Source: Domibacillus sp. DTU_2020_1001157_1_SI_ALB_TIR_016 (GTDB taxonomy: Bacteria > Bacillota > Bacilli > Bacillales > Domibacillaceae). From it: 64,000 nt of DNA. The notes under the pieces are model-generated. The model was not told the DNA's origin. It did not search any database and saw nothing but the letters and a program-made list of their open reading frames with translations. Below, piece after piece: positions 1-8,930 of this stretch. A program made the position numbers and the translations under genes. Within the stretch, counting starts at the first letter, position 1, and each line of letters begins with the position of its first letter. The stretch lies in the NCBI RefSeq assembly GCF_032341995.1, contig NZ_CP135438.1, positions 186,001 to 250,000 on the forward strand, in the 5' to 3' direction.

Positions 1-262
1 TATCCACCAAAGCAGACAGTTTTGTAAACTTTTTCTCAGGAATAATTTCTTTCAGGAAATTATCATCAAGAAATCTCCATGGGTTAGGCTCAGATACATT
101 CAGAAGTTTAGCAGAGTTTTTATATCCGATTTCCATATACTCAACACCTGCCGCACTTAAACCGTTATACAAGTCCTGAACAAATTCAACACTGAAATCC
201 CAATTGTTGACCAAGCCCCCATCACGAATAGTACAATCTAAAATTTTGCTGTGATCATTCAT
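1..262 (-). CDS. Aldolase (HMGL/DRE-TIM type), partial at window edge
   Basis: The first 87 codons of a minus-strand gene whose C-terminal part lies outside the window. The ATG at 262 is preceded by AAAGGAGAAG at a good distance. The N-terminus carries DCTIRDGG, the metal- and substrate-binding start of the HMG-CoA lyase / 4-hydroxy-2-oxovalerate aldolase TIM-barrel family, followed by the typical region up to EYMEIGYK. Family known: these enzymes cleave or form C-C bonds using a divalent metal. The exact substrate cannot be told from this fragment. It is not obviously in an operon with the YitT gene, from which it is separated by 93 bases. Confidence 0.75.
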   Translation of the reverse strand, partial: MNDHSKILDCTIRDGGLVNNWDFSVEFVQDLYNGLSAAGVEYMEIGYKNSAKLLNVSEPNPWRFLDDNFLKEIIPEKKFTKLSALVD

Positions 263-355
263 AATATCAACTTCTCCTTTTGTTTGTGCTTGTGAGTCAC
301 CCTATTGTTTTAAACATGTATGTTTTGTATTGTAATTCTTTAAAAAGCATTAACT

Positions 356-1258
356 TCAGGTTTTCAAATGTTGAATATTCAAAGCTGGACTTGAACTAAG
401 TGCCTTTTTGCCTTCGGGAACCGGAAAAAATGGAGTAAATCCTTCACCAAATACCTCAGTTGCCTCGCACAAGATGATAAAAGCATGAGGATCAATTTCC
501 TGTACAGCAGATCTTAAGTCTTTTACTTTTGATTGCTCAAGGACAATCATCATAATGACTCGTTCACTACCGCTATAACCCCCTGCCCCTGATACTTTCG
601 TTAAACCCCTGCCTAATTTATGTAGAACCCAATTGGCTATCCTTTTTTCAAAATTTTCAGAAGATATAACATAGACTATATTTGACTTCGTGTTTTTCCC
701 TTGAATAATGTCCATTGTCTTTCGAGTTACAAACGCTCCAGCCAGAGCATACAATGCTTTTTCGGGAGAAAAAATAATCCCTCCTGCTATCATAACGGCT
801 GCATCCATATACATAATCGAAGTACTATGTTTAACATTCTTTATTTTATGTAGAATTTGAGCAATTAACGTAAAACCCCCGGTATTCCCACCTGCTCGAA
901 AAACCAGCCCCAAGCCGGCCCCTACCCCCAGACCGCCGCAGATAGAAGCCAATAGAGGATCGTTCGTAAGCGGGGGCAAATCGTTTGTAAGGTAAACAAA
1001 AAACGGAATTAGCAGAGATCCAATCACCGATTTTAAAATAGAATGCACGCCTAAAAAGTAACAACAAACAACTAATAAAAACAAGGTGGTTATCCATAAA
1101 ATGATGGCTGAAGGAGCGTTGAATATAGAACTAAGAACAAGAGAGGCTCCTGTTAAACCTCCAGAAGCTATTTGATTTGGCCCCTGCAGGAGTGTGAAAG
1201 ATAAGGCAATAATAAACGTGCCTGCTAACATAGAGGTATAGTGCTTTACTTGATTCAT
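356..1258 (-). CDS. YitT family membrane protein
   Basis: A 300-residue protein with five or six hydrophobic segments in its first 190 residues (YitT_membrane / DUF161) and a soluble C-terminal domain of about 90 residues of the DUF2179 type. The motif NQIASGGLTGASLVL near the N-terminus matches the glycine-rich loop of the family, and GGNTGGFTLIAQIL repeats it around residue 125. The ATG follows AAGGAG by seven bases. Several paralogues are usual in Bacilli; function is not established, and roles as transporters are only proposed. It is a single gene, divergent from phenylalanine dehydrogenase with a 443-base intergenic region between them. Confidence 0.85.
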   Translation of the reverse strand: MNQVKHYTSMLAGTFIIALSFTLLQGPNQIASGGLTGASLVLSSIFNAPSAIILWITTLFLLVVCCYFLGVHSILKSVIGSLLIPFFVYLTNDLPPLTNDPLLASICGGLGVGAGLGLVFRAGGNTGGFTLIAQILHKIKNVKHSTSIMYMDAAVMIAGGIIFSPEKALYALAGAFVTRKTMDIIQGKNTKSNIVYVISSENFEKRIANWVLHKLGRGLTKVSGAGGYSGSERVIMMIVLEQSKVKDLRSAVQEIDPHAFIILCEATEVFGEGFTPFFPVPEGKKALSSSPALNIQHLKT

Positions 1259-1431
1259 AATGCAGCTCCTTCCTTTTAAGAGATTATATTTTTAAAATGA
1301 TTTTCACGCAAAGACTCCAATCAACGCTTTGCTGTTTTCTCGCTTTTACGCTTTTACTCACTAAATTGCAAAAGTTTATTAATAAAAAAATAGAAAAGAT
1401 ACAAAAATATCTCCAAAAACATGCATGCTTT

Positions 1432-1511
1432 ATTGCGTTAAAATCATGATGCTGTAAAGAGTATTCGCGTTAAAACAAGCGTTTGCTTGATACATTTTTA
1501 TGTATTATGAT
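1432..1511 (+). promoter_or_regulatory. Promoter and triple-repeat operator of phenylalanine dehydrogenase
   Basis: A sigma-A promoter: TTGCTT at 1483-1488, a 17-base spacer, TATGAT at 1506-1511. Upstream are three direct repeats with starts 16 bases apart: TGCGTTAAAA (1434), TGCTGTAAAGA (1450) and CGCGTTAAAA (1466). The last ends eight bases before the -35 box. The same array with the same distances precedes hppD (12099-12176). I infer a shared activator or repressor of aromatic amino acid breakdown. The transcript would have a leader of about 185 bases; I see no T-box antiterminator in it. Confidence 0.7.
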
Positions 1512-1701
1512 TTGAACCATTACCACCTGTAAAGACGAAAAATTCTAACAAATTGACAGGCCAGAAAGAAACAGGAGTTGAGCGAAAGACCTGGTCTCCT
1601 TCTAAGTTTCATTAATAAAACCGGAAACAATTTACACGTCCTCAAGCAGGAACTAAAAAGAAAATCTGCGACAATCAAAAATTTGAAAGGAAAGTGAAGT
1701 A

Positions 1702-2859
1702 ATGAAAATTATGCTGCCCAAAAATGATCAGGATCTAAAGGTTTCCATGACGACAGATCTATTCGAAAAAATGCAGGAACATGAGCAGGTCGTGTTTTGT
1801 AATGACCCGGAAACCGGCCTAAGAGCCATCATCGCTATTCATAACACTACAGCGGGTCCAGCCCTCGGAGGGACTAGAATGCGAAATTATGAAACTGTTG
1901 AAGAAGCATTGGAAGATGCCTTGAGACTGTCTAAAGGCATGACATATAAATGTGCTGCTGCCGATCTAGACTTTGGCGGCGGAAAAGCAGTTATAATTGG
2001 AGACCCTGCCAAAGATAAAACACCAGAATTATTTCGAGCATATGGACAATTTATTGAATCGTTAAACGGAAGATTCTACACAGGAACAGACATGGGCACT
2101 GTACTAGAAGATTTTGTACACGCTTCCAAAGAAACACGCTGTATTGCTGGTTTGCCAGAAGAATATGGGGGTGGCGGCGAAACTTCTATTCCGACGGCAC
2201 TTGGCGTTCTTTATAGTATAAAAGCTGCTGCAAGCTATTTATGGAACAGCGAAGATCTATCCGGAAAAACTATTTCGATTCAAGGTTTAGGGAAAGTTGG
2301 ATTTAAAGTAGCTGAACATTTGTTGAATGAGGGAGCAGATTTATATGTAACAGATGTAAGTTCGGATGCTATAGATCAAATTAGAATAGCTGCTGAAAAG
2401 ATGGATCGAAAAGTTATTGCTTTAGAAGGCAATGAGATTTACGGGGTTGAGGCGGATCTGTTTGTTCCTTGTGCTATAGGAGGCGTTATTAATTATACAA
2501 CTATTGATCAGCTCAAAGTTAAAGCGATTGTAGGAGCTGCAAATAACCAGCTTCTAAGTGAAGACTGCGCTGAGCTTTTGAGAGAAAAGGGAATCCTATA
2601 CGCACCAGATTATATTGTAAACAGTGGCGGGGTCATTCAAGTGACAGATGAATTATACGGACCTAATAAAGAAAGAGTCCTTCAAAAAACGAAAACAATT
2701 TATCATACACTTTTAGATGTTCTTCACAGAGCAGAATCACATAATATTACCACTGTGGAAGCCGCAAATCTGCTTTGTGAAAGTCGAATTGAATTTAGAA
2801 AAAATAGAAACAGCTTCTTCTCACCACTAAAACGCCCGAAGTGGGTAATTGGTTCTTAA
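1702..2859 (+). CDS. pdh: Phenylalanine dehydrogenase (NAD+)
   Basis: Oxidative deamination of phenylalanine to phenylpyruvate with NAD+. The 385-residue protein has the Glu/Leu/Phe/Val dehydrogenase layout: GPALGGTRM (53-60), substrate lysine K83 in SKGMTYK, catalytic K95 in FGGGKAV, TGTDMG with D130, and the dinucleotide fold GLGKVG (195-200). It resembles the B. badius phenylalanine dehydrogenase more than leucine dehydrogenases, including the ending NSFF...KPKW-like tail, so I prefer Phe over Leu; this is from memory, not a search. The start follows AAAGGAAAGTGA. Its promoter array is shared with hppD, which fits a role feeding phenylpyruvate carbon into the aromatic catabolic route. It appears monocistronic. 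Confidence 0.9.
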   Translation: MKIMLPKNDQDLKVSMTTDLFEKMQEHEQVVFCNDPETGLRAIIAIHNTTAGPALGGTRMRNYETVEEALEDALRLSKGMTYKCAAADLDFGGGKAVIIGDPAKDKTPELFRAYGQFIESLNGRFYTGTDMGTVLEDFVHASKETRCIAGLPEEYGGGGETSIPTALGVLYSIKAAASYLWNSEDLSGKTISIQGLGKVGFKVAEHLLNEGADLYVTDVSSDAIDQIRIAAEKMDRKVIALEGNEIYGVEADLFVPCAIGGVINYTTIDQLKVKAIVGAANNQLLSEDCAELLREKGILYAPDYIVNSGGVIQVTDELYGPNKERVLQKTKTIYHTLLDVLHRAESHNITTVEAANLLCESRIEFRKNRNSFFSPLKRPKWVIGS

Positions 2860-3132
2860 AATAAAGCAGGAAGACACATTACTTTAAAAAAAGACTTCTA
2901 TCAATAAAGTGTTCTTACACGAAAATTGGTTGAATGTAAGCTCCCTGTTCCCTTTCGTTTTTTTAAAACAAGCATTATACCAATGGCTTTATATTTAGTA
3001 AATTTTAATACAAAAAAGGTGCACTTACTCGTTAGAGCAAGGCATCTTAACTAAATTCTTTTGATTTTTCAAAACCATATTTAGTTTTTAAAGAACTGAA
3101 GCCGTTTTATATATTAACTGTAATTAAACATG

Positions 3133-3438
3133 TTACTTCATACTTCCTTCTTTTTCTGGTAACCGTTCTAAAACCTCGCGTAAACAGCTTTTCTCTCTTT
3201 GCAGACTTTTTTTCATACGAAATATTAAGTTTGATCTGGCATTGGTTTCTAAATTAATCATTTCATATGTTTCTCCGTTCAGAATTCTTCTGGCTACATG
3301 AAACCTCTGTGTAAAAGCCTCTAGTTCTTTTAGCGTACATAAATCATCAAAAAAATCAGCACATTCTTCCATTGTATTTAATGAAAGAATAGCTTTAAAA
3401 AGTTGTTCTCTTGCTGCTTTCTTTTTGTTTTCATCCAT
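3133..3438 (-). CDS. YerC/YecD-type TrpR-like regulator, diverged copy
   Basis: 101 residues, with the YerC hallmark AILSL...EECADFFDDLCTLKEL (17-41) and AFTQRFHVARRIL. In the usual family the helix-turn-helix reads like TGASTATISRVKR; here it is TNARSNLIFRMKK, so the recognition helix has lost the conserved T-I-S-R core. It either reads a different DNA site or has lost binding. It follows a sister gene (3587-3889) in the same direction, 148 bases away. The start has GGAGA seven bases upstream. Family known: TrpR superfamily, poorly characterised. Nearness to aromatic amino acid genes makes a role there possible but unproven. Confidence 0.85.
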   Translation of the reverse strand: MDENKKKAAREQLFKAILSLNTMEECADFFDDLCTLKELEAFTQRFHVARRILNGETYEMINLETNARSNLIFRMKKSLQREKSCLREVLERLPEKEGSMK

Positions 3439-3586
3439 ACTTATTCTCCTGAAGTATATGAAATTTTTTATAGTTAAAGGGAAGCTTCTCTTTACCCTGG
3501 AAGCTCCCTATCTTTGTCCAAATTACTTTTGATTTTGGCTTATAAACTGGCGGCGGGCTGATATTGCATCTATCTGTCCAGTTACA

Positions 3587-3889
3587 CTACCTTTTTTCGT
3601 AAGACTCTATGCGATCTAAGGCGATCCGATATCCATCGTTTCCATAATCCATTAGCTTTTTAATTCTGGAAATCGTTCCTGAAGCAGCTTTGGTTTCCGT
3701 CTGGATAAAGTCATAAGTACATCCTTCTTGAAGCAGCCTTGCAACTTCCAGCCTTTGTGTAAAGGCAGCCAGCTCATTCATTGTACATAAATCATCAAAA
3801 AAGGCCCTGCACTCTTCGTGTGTCTGTAAAGAAAGAATAGCATTAAACAATTGCTGTACGTTTTTTTCAGGCAATTTCTTTATATACAT
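3587..3889 (-). CDS. YerC/YecD-type TrpR-like regulator
   Basis: A 100-residue TrpR-superfamily protein. It has NAILSLQTHEECRAFFDDLCTMNEL-like sequence in the first 40 residues, AFTQRLEVARLLQEG, and a helix-turn-helix TKAASGTISRIKK with the conserved T-I-S-R. The tail ...YGNDGYRIALDRI is that of standard YerC proteins. The start has GGAGA with a good spacer. It is the more canonical of two tandem copies, probably cotranscribed with the second. Family known: DNA-binding regulators related to TrpR. The target is not known; the aromatic catabolic genes on either side are candidates by context only. Confidence 0.87.
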   Translation of the reverse strand: MYIKKLPEKNVQQLFNAILSLQTHEECRAFFDDLCTMNELAAFTQRLEVARLLQEGCTYDFIQTETKAASGTISRIKKLMDYGNDGYRIALDRIESYEKR

Positions 3890-3996
3890 AGCGTATCTCC
3901 TTTAACGTCTAATACACCAATTTAACTAATATGCACATTTCGGTTGCTCAATGGCTCTATTCACAGCAAGCAGAGATCAACTTTTCGAATATTCAG

Positions 3997-5184
3997 TCAC
4001 TGCTTGCTGTTAGATTGATTAATGCTAGTTGCGGCTCTATCTGTCTTTTTTTGATGGGTGCTCATAGAACCGACCATAATAAGGGCACCGCATAAATAAA
4101 ATACACCCGACATACCTAATGAACTGGAGATTGCCCCCAACGATAAAGGTCCGATAATTTGTGTTAATTTGTTAAACATCAGCCGCAAGCCAAGCCCCTC
4201 TGCCATTCTTATGCTTGGCAAAGATTCTATGGTCATAAAAATAGACAGCGGCTGTCCAATCCCTGTAAAAAAGCCAAGGATAAAAGATAAAAGACTAAGC
4301 CCGATTACGTTGTCTGTTAAAGGGTGGAACAAGTATATTAAACCTGAAATGATGATAGATACTGTCATAACTAGATTTCTTTTAAAAAGATGAGAAAGCC
4401 ACGGCAAAATATTATGAATTAGTATACCTGCCCCTGCATTCAATGCGATAATGACCCCAATAGCAGCGTTTGAAATTCCTTTATCTGCTGCCAGCAATGG
4501 AAAAAAAGCTGTGTATGTTTCACGCGCAAGTAAAATCACGGAACTTACCATAATCGCTTTGCGCAAATTAGATATACGCACCAAATTGAAAGAGTTTTCC
4601 GTTTGCATCTTCGGTTTATCTAAAAACGATTTTTCTTTTTTGAACAAAAAAGAGGCCGGCAATAAAAGAAAGAGAATAGCACCCAGCAAAAGAAAAGCAT
4701 AGGTGTAGCTGTAAATATCCGATAGAAAGCCTCCAATTAAAGGTCCTATAAAACTCCCAAATGCAATTCCAATACTTAATAAAGTAATGTAATGTTCACG
4801 AAGCTTTCTTTTTAAAAACTGACCTGCATAAGCCTGAATAGCGAGAACAAATATTAATTGCGAAAGGCCGGAAAATACTTGGGAGACGTATAAGCCTAAA
4901 ATATTGGTAAACACAGAAAGCAGGATCATGGAGGCACTCCCAAAGAGAATACTGACAGCTATCGGAATTTTTATCCCAATCCGATCTATAATTTTTCCTG
5001 ACTTAATAGATAAAAATAGCGGCAGAAAAGAAAACAACGCCACGATAACACCGATTTCAGCATGACTGGCACCTAGATCATTTGCATACAGGGGAACAAG
5101 AGGACGGCTCCCCGCAATGCTGCTCATAAATATGCTGGTACAGATAAAAACGAGATATTGGTCAGGCCTTTTCCATTTTTTCAT
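3997..5184 (-). CDS. MFS transporter
   Basis: 395 residues with about 12 hydrophobic segments and the MFS loop 2-3 signature in the form KSGKIIDRIGIK (about residues 61-72). The two six-helix halves are separated by a charged loop near residue 195 (KKEKSFLDKPKMQ). Major facilitator proteins of this kind exchange drugs, sugars or metabolites against protons. The substrate cannot be read from sequence. A hairpin at 5218-5251 separates it from the upstream gamma-carbonic-anhydrase gene, so it may be transcribed alone. Confidence 0.85.
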   Translation of the reverse strand: MKKWKRPDQYLVFICTSIFMSSIAGSRPLVPLYANDLGASHAEIGVIVALFSFLPLFLSIKSGKIIDRIGIKIPIAVSILFGSASMILLSVFTNILGLYVSQVFSGLSQLIFVLAIQAYAGQFLKRKLREHYITLLSIGIAFGSFIGPLIGGFLSDIYSYTYAFLLLGAILFLLLPASFLFKKEKSFLDKPKMQTENSFNLVRISNLRKAIMVSSVILLARETYTAFFPLLAADKGISNAAIGVIIALNAGAGILIHNILPWLSHLFKRNLVMTVSIIISGLIYLFHPLTDNVIGLSLLSFILGFFTGIGQPLSIFMTIESLPSIRMAEGLGLRLMFNKLTQIIGPLSLGAISSSLGMSGVFYLCGALIMVGSMSTHQKKTDRAATSINQSNSKQ

Positions 5185-5217
5185 TCCATCTACCTTTCAA
5201 AACAATTTATAGAAAAT

Positions 5218-5251
5218 AAGCAGACTCGTCTTACATGGGACGGTCTGCTTG
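5218..5251 (-). terminator. Terminator-like hairpin after the gamma-carbonic-anhydrase gene
   Basis: AAGCAGAC and GTCTGCTT form the arms, extended by GTC/GAC; on the minus strand it is followed by the T-rich TTATTTTC. It lies between the stop at 5277 and the next gene start at 5184. Confidence 0.5.
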
Positions 5252-5276
5252 ATAACTGTTTCTACAAAGGCAGAAA

Positions 5277-5813
5277 TTATTTGAGAACATTTTCTTTTTC
5301 GATGATGTCCTTCTCTTTATACCTTATCCCATTTTTTACGTACTGAAGAGCTCCTTCTTTAGCACGTTCTATATTTTCCGGTGTCAGTTTTCGAATTACT
5401 TTGGCAGGAACTCCAGCTGCTAAAACGCCAGGTTCAATTACTTTCCCTTCTGGAACAAGTGCACCCGCAGCGATTAAAGCTCCTTCTCCGATGACAGCTC
5501 CATTTAAAATCGTTGCACCCATGCCAATCAGTGCGCCATCTTCCACTGTACATCCATGTAAGACCACATTGTGCCCTATGGTAACATGTTCACCCACATT
5601 AACTGGATAGCCTGGATCAACGTGAACAACAGCCCCATCTTGAACATTGGATCCTTTTCCAATTGTAATTTTCTCATTATCCCCTCTTAACACAGCATTG
5701 AACCATACGGATGTTTCCTCCTGAAGCTCTATGTTTCCAATTAACTGAGTTCCCGGAGCTATATATGCACTTGGGTGTATATTCGGGTGGTACCCTTTAA
5801 ACTTATACAGCAT
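5277..5813 (-). CDS. Gamma-carbonic anhydrase family protein (left-handed beta-helix)
   Basis: 178 residues made almost wholly of hexapeptide repeats (I-x-G-x-x-x). It shows the family's metal ligands: H in VVHVDPG and the pair in HVTIGHNVVLHG, with NAVLRGD upstream. Relatives include YtoA, CaiE and PaaY; some hydrate CO2, others act as thioesterases or have unknown roles. It closes a minus-strand run with the CoA transferase, lyase and transporter genes, so a role in acyl-CoA chemistry (as PaaY in phenylacetate breakdown) is as likely as carbonic anhydrase activity. The start follows GGGAGG. Confidence 0.85.
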   Translation of the reverse strand: MLYKFKGYHPNIHPSAYIAPGTQLIGNIELQEETSVWFNAVLRGDNEKITIGKGSNVQDGAVVHVDPGYPVNVGEHVTIGHNVVLHGCTVEDGALIGMGATILNGAVIGEGALIAAGALVPEGKVIEPGVLAAGVPAKVIRKLTPENIERAKEGALQYVKNGIRYKEKDIIEKENVLK

Positions 5814-5904
5814 TCTTCATGCCTCCCTGTTGAACGAATAACGATTCCTCTATAAAACAAAATTTCAAAGGAATCAATCTTGTAAAATTTTCTCTTAAAC
5901 CTTT

Positions 5905-6105
5905 TTAATAAAGCGAAAAGAACTGATAACGAGCTTTTCGTCCACAAAAACTACACATTTTTCCGTGGTATTTTACCTTAGCAATGTGTGGAAGATGGAC
6001 GACTTTCAAAGCCTCGGTTACGTGTTTTTGACAACAATACTTTCCTGCCCCCGCTTGTCCAGTAGTATGCAGCATAGATTCATTGTTAACAGCCAGCTTT
6101 TTCAT
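5905..6105 (-). CDS. Small Cys/His-rich protein, possible zinc ribbon
   Basis: A 66-residue protein, start chosen at the ATG at 6105 because GTGGAGG lies nine bases upstream. It has KYCCQKH in the middle and CSFCGRKA near the end, with further histidines, a spacing that could bind one zinc. I do not recognise the family. It begins 39 bases after the CitMHS transporter gene and precedes the gamma-carbonic-anhydrase gene, so it is likely cotranscribed with them. Confidence 0.6.
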   Translation of the reverse strand: MKKLAVNNESMLHTTGQAGAGKYCCQKHVTEALKVVHLPHIAKVKYHGKMCSFCGRKARYQFFSLY

Positions 6106-6143
6106 ATTCGTCATCCTCCACACCTCTTGATGTTTTGTTATGG

Positions 6144-7475
6144 TTATAAAGAAATGGTTCCTTGAAATACCCCTACAATGATATAAATCAGTAGAATCCC
6201 TACAGACCATTTAGCAGCATGTTTATGAAGGTCTGACAGACTGATCCCTGTTATGTGAGTTAATAAATAAACCGATGCGACGAGCGGGCCCATAATACCA
6301 AATGATGTTCCATATAAAGAGGCGGTTCCGAGTGCCAGAGTATCGATCCCGTATGCAGCAGCCGTTTCAGCCAGTACTGGCAAAATACCGAAATAAAATC
6401 CGTCAGGACCGATCAAAAAGAGCGCAGGAGCACTGACCACGGCAGTAATTAGTCCCATAAAGGCGCCGAGGTCTGTTGGAATAATTGCTACCAATGATTG
6501 AGCCATTGACTCAGAAATGGGGGTGCCTTTAAAAATCCCTGAGAAAATCCCGGCAGCAAGTACCATACAGACAACCGCCAGTGCATTTGGTGCGTGAGCT
6601 GCCAATCGCTCCCGCTGATCATTGATAACTGGATAATTAATCAATAGACCAAGTGCTGTACCCATAATAAAGAGAACAGCCGCCGGCAGCCATTCCAGTA
6701 CAATGGCGACCATAATAACTGTAGATAAAAGGAAATTGATCCAAATTAACTTTGGACGCTTTAAACTCGAATCTGCAGAAGGAATGTTTTCGATTGTTGC
6801 ACTTTCGATCGCTGCATCTTTGATTTTAGCTGTCTGCATCGAAATAAAGTCAATGTTTTCCTTTTTGCACCGGGCACGTTCTTTTAAGCCGATAAAATAG
6901 GCAACTCCAATAACATATAGCAAACTAATCAGCATTCCTGGCAGCATTTGAAGATATAGTTGAGTCGGGTCAAGCTTTAATACGCTCGCTACCCTGCCCG
7001 CAGGACCGCCCCATGGAACTAGCGTGGTAATTCCAATTTGCATGATTGTAATCGAAGCCAGAATAACCGGGCTGATGCCGAGCTTCTTATATAATGGAAG
7101 AAATGCGGTCACAACGATCATCATTGTGGTAGATCCATCGCCGTCAAATCCAATTAGCCCGGCTAGCACAGCAGTTCCAACAATGATTTTCAGAGGGTCA
7201 CCTTTGGCCAACTGGATGATCTTTGATGTCAAGGGGTCAAACAATCCCGTATCCAGCATGATGCCAAAATACATAATAGCAAACAGCAGGAGAACCGCGG
7301 TAGGCGCTACACCCAAGATTCCTTCCATCATTAATTCTCCTAGCTCTGGACCAAAGCCCCCTAACAATCCATACACAATAGGCACAATGGTTAAGCCGAT
7401 AAATGGTGAAATACGCTTTGTCATAATTAGAAACAAAAAGGTGAAAATCATGGCAAACCCCAAAATAGACAACAT
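6144..7475 (-). CDS. CitMHS family carboxylate transporter
   Basis: 443 residues with about 11-12 membrane segments. The N-terminal half has FDGDGSTTMMIV and the central PWGGPAGR, both typical of the metal-citrate:proton symporter (CitMHS) family. Family known: secondary uptake of citrate complexed to a divalent metal, with relatives that take other carboxylates. The neighbours are an HMG-CoA-lyase-like enzyme and a CoA transferase rather than citrate lyase, so I infer a tertiary-alcohol dicarboxylate such as 3-hydroxy-3-methylglutarate as the substrate. The start has GGAGG ten bases upstream. Confidence 0.85.
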   Translation of the reverse strand: MLSILGFAMIFTFLFLIMTKRISPFIGLTIVPIVYGLLGGFGPELGELMMEGILGVAPTAVLLLFAIMYFGIMLDTGLFDPLTSKIIQLAKGDPLKIIVGTAVLAGLIGFDGDGSTTMMIVVTAFLPLYKKLGISPVILASITIMQIGITTLVPWGGPAGRVASVLKLDPTQLYLQMLPGMLISLLYVIGVAYFIGLKERARCKKENIDFISMQTAKIKDAAIESATIENIPSADSSLKRPKLIWINFLLSTVIMVAIVLEWLPAAVLFIMGTALGLLINYPVINDQRERLAAHAPNALAVVCMVLAAGIFSGIFKGTPISESMAQSLVAIIPTDLGAFMGLITAVVSAPALFLIGPDGFYFGILPVLAETAAAYGIDTLALGTASLYGTSFGIMGPLVASVYLLTHITGISLSDLHKHAAKWSVGILLIYIIVGVFQGTISL

Positions 7476-7641
7476 ATGCTTTATTCCTCCCCACGCCCGT
7501 TTTTGGTACCGCTTTCAAGAGTGCATAAAATTCAAATCGGCTTAACCGTACCCCTTATTTAAATTTCTGATTGCCTTTTTACCAGAATTGACAAAAAGGC
7601 AATGATCAATAGGCTTAACATACTTTAATCAATTTGAATGA

Positions 7642-8802
7642 CTATTTAGGCTGAGTTAATTTTTGACCAATGACTTCTTCGTTATGCTGTCCTAATTCGG
7701 GGCCAATCCATTCAATGCTGCCCGGCGTTTCAGATAGTTTTGGCACAATCCCAGGAACGAGCACCTGCTCTCCATCAGGCAATGTCACAGTTTGCAACAT
7801 ATCCCGCGCTTGAAATTGCTCATCATTCACGATATCTTCAATGCTGTAGATAGGACCTACCGGCACTCCAGCTGCATCAAGAATACTTTGTACTTCTTTT
7901 TGTGTATGGCGCTTTGTCCATTCTTCAATTACCTGGTCTAAGTATTCTGCATTTTCGGCCCGTCCCTGATTGTTTAAATAAATTGGGTTTTCAGCAAAGT
8001 CGGGACGTCCAATCGCCACTGCGAACCGCTTAAAGATACTGTCACTGTTTGCCGCAATGACAATATACTTTCCATCAGCGCATAAATACGTGTTAGATGG
8101 GGCGATACCTTCCAATGTAGCACCCGTCCGTTCTCGCACAATCCCTTTCATGTCATACTCCGGCAGAACACCCTCCAATAAAGAAAAAACAGACTCTGTC
8201 AAGGCGACATCTACACACTGTCCTCTTTTTAAGGGATCCATATCTCTAGCTCTCAATGCCATTAAGGTGCCATTCACCGCATACAGACCTGCAATTGAAT
8301 CTCCAACGGCTAATCCGACACGGACTGGCGGACGATCAGGGAATCCTGTCAGGTAGCGGAGACCGCCCATGGATTCAGCAACGCTTCCAAAACCTACTTT
8401 GTCACGATAAGGCCCTGTCTGGCCGTATCCAGAAATCCGAGTCATAATGAGGCTTGGATTTATTTTCTTTAAGTCTTCATAGCCAATTCCCCATCTTTCG
8501 AGCGTGCCTGGACGAAAATTTTCAATAATAACATCTGCATCTTTTGCTAGCTCCCGGACCATTTCCTGCCCTTCTTCTTCGCGAAGGTTAAGCGTAATTG
8601 ATTTTTTATTTCGTGCATGTACATACCACCATAGTGAAGTCCCTTTGTGCATAACACGCCAGTTGCGCAGAGAGTCCCCGTTCTTCGGATCCTCTACTTT
8701 AATAACTTCCGCACCAAATTCCCCAAAAATCTTTCCTGCAAATGGAGCTGCTACAAAGTTCCCCAATTCTAGTACTTTAATGCCTTCTAATGGTTTTTTC
8801 AC
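7642..8802 (-). CDS. Class III (CaiB/BaiF) CoA transferase
   Basis: Transfers CoA between carboxylic acids through an enzyme-anhydride intermediate. Evidence: LEGIKVLELGNFVAAPFAGKIFG-like N-terminus, FGAEVIKVEDP, ARNKKSITLNL, IENFRPGTLERWGI, ISGYGQTGPYRDKVGFG, all standard for the family. The catalytic Asp is expected near VGLAVGDSIAG. I chose the GTG at 8802, since GGGTGGGAG is just upstream; an in-frame ATG at 8820 lacks a ribosome site. It lies between an HMG-CoA-lyase-like gene and a carboxylate transporter. A succinyl-CoA:HMG (SUGCT-like) activity would explain that, but the acceptor is inferred. Confidence 0.88.
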   Translation of the reverse strand: MKKPLEGIKVLELGNFVAAPFAGKIFGEFGAEVIKVEDPKNGDSLRNWRVMHKGTSLWWYVHARNKKSITLNLREEEGQEMVRELAKDADVIIENFRPGTLERWGIGYEDLKKINPSLIMTRISGYGQTGPYRDKVGFGSVAESMGGLRYLTGFPDRPPVRVGLAVGDSIAGLYAVNGTLMALRARDMDPLKRGQCVDVALTESVFSLLEGVLPEYDMKGIVRERTGATLEGIAPSNTYLCADGKYIVIAANSDSIFKRFAVAIGRPDFAENPIYLNNQGRAENAEYLDQVIEEWTKRHTQKEVQSILDAAGVPVGPIYSIEDIVNDEQFQARDMLQTVTLPDGEQVLVPGIVPKLSETPGSIEWIGPELGQHNEEVIGQKLTQPK

Positions 8803-8890
8803 AAGGCTCCCACCCTTCATTTATTCATTTTTTAATGCAAAGGTTGATAAATTAAGTAAAGGTTATTAAATAGACAGAATATTCTAATAA

Positions 8891-8898
8891 TGTATGCA
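8891..8898. promoter_or_regulatory. Candidate GntR operator upstream of the CoA transferase gene
   Basis: TGTATGCA, within ATAATGTATGCAA, differs at one base from the ATAATGTATACAA just before the GntR gene (10584-10591). It lies 89 bases before the CoA transferase start. Palindromes of this type are common sites for FadR-type GntR regulators; binding here is inferred. Confidence 0.45.
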
Positions 8899-8930
8899 AT
8901 TAAGATTACACTTTTTTATTTCTGCTTCTC

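Noticed and set aside
1512-1701. T-box or other attenuator in the phenylalanine dehydrogenase leader
   Set aside because: The leader is 185 bases with no antiterminator consensus and no terminator.
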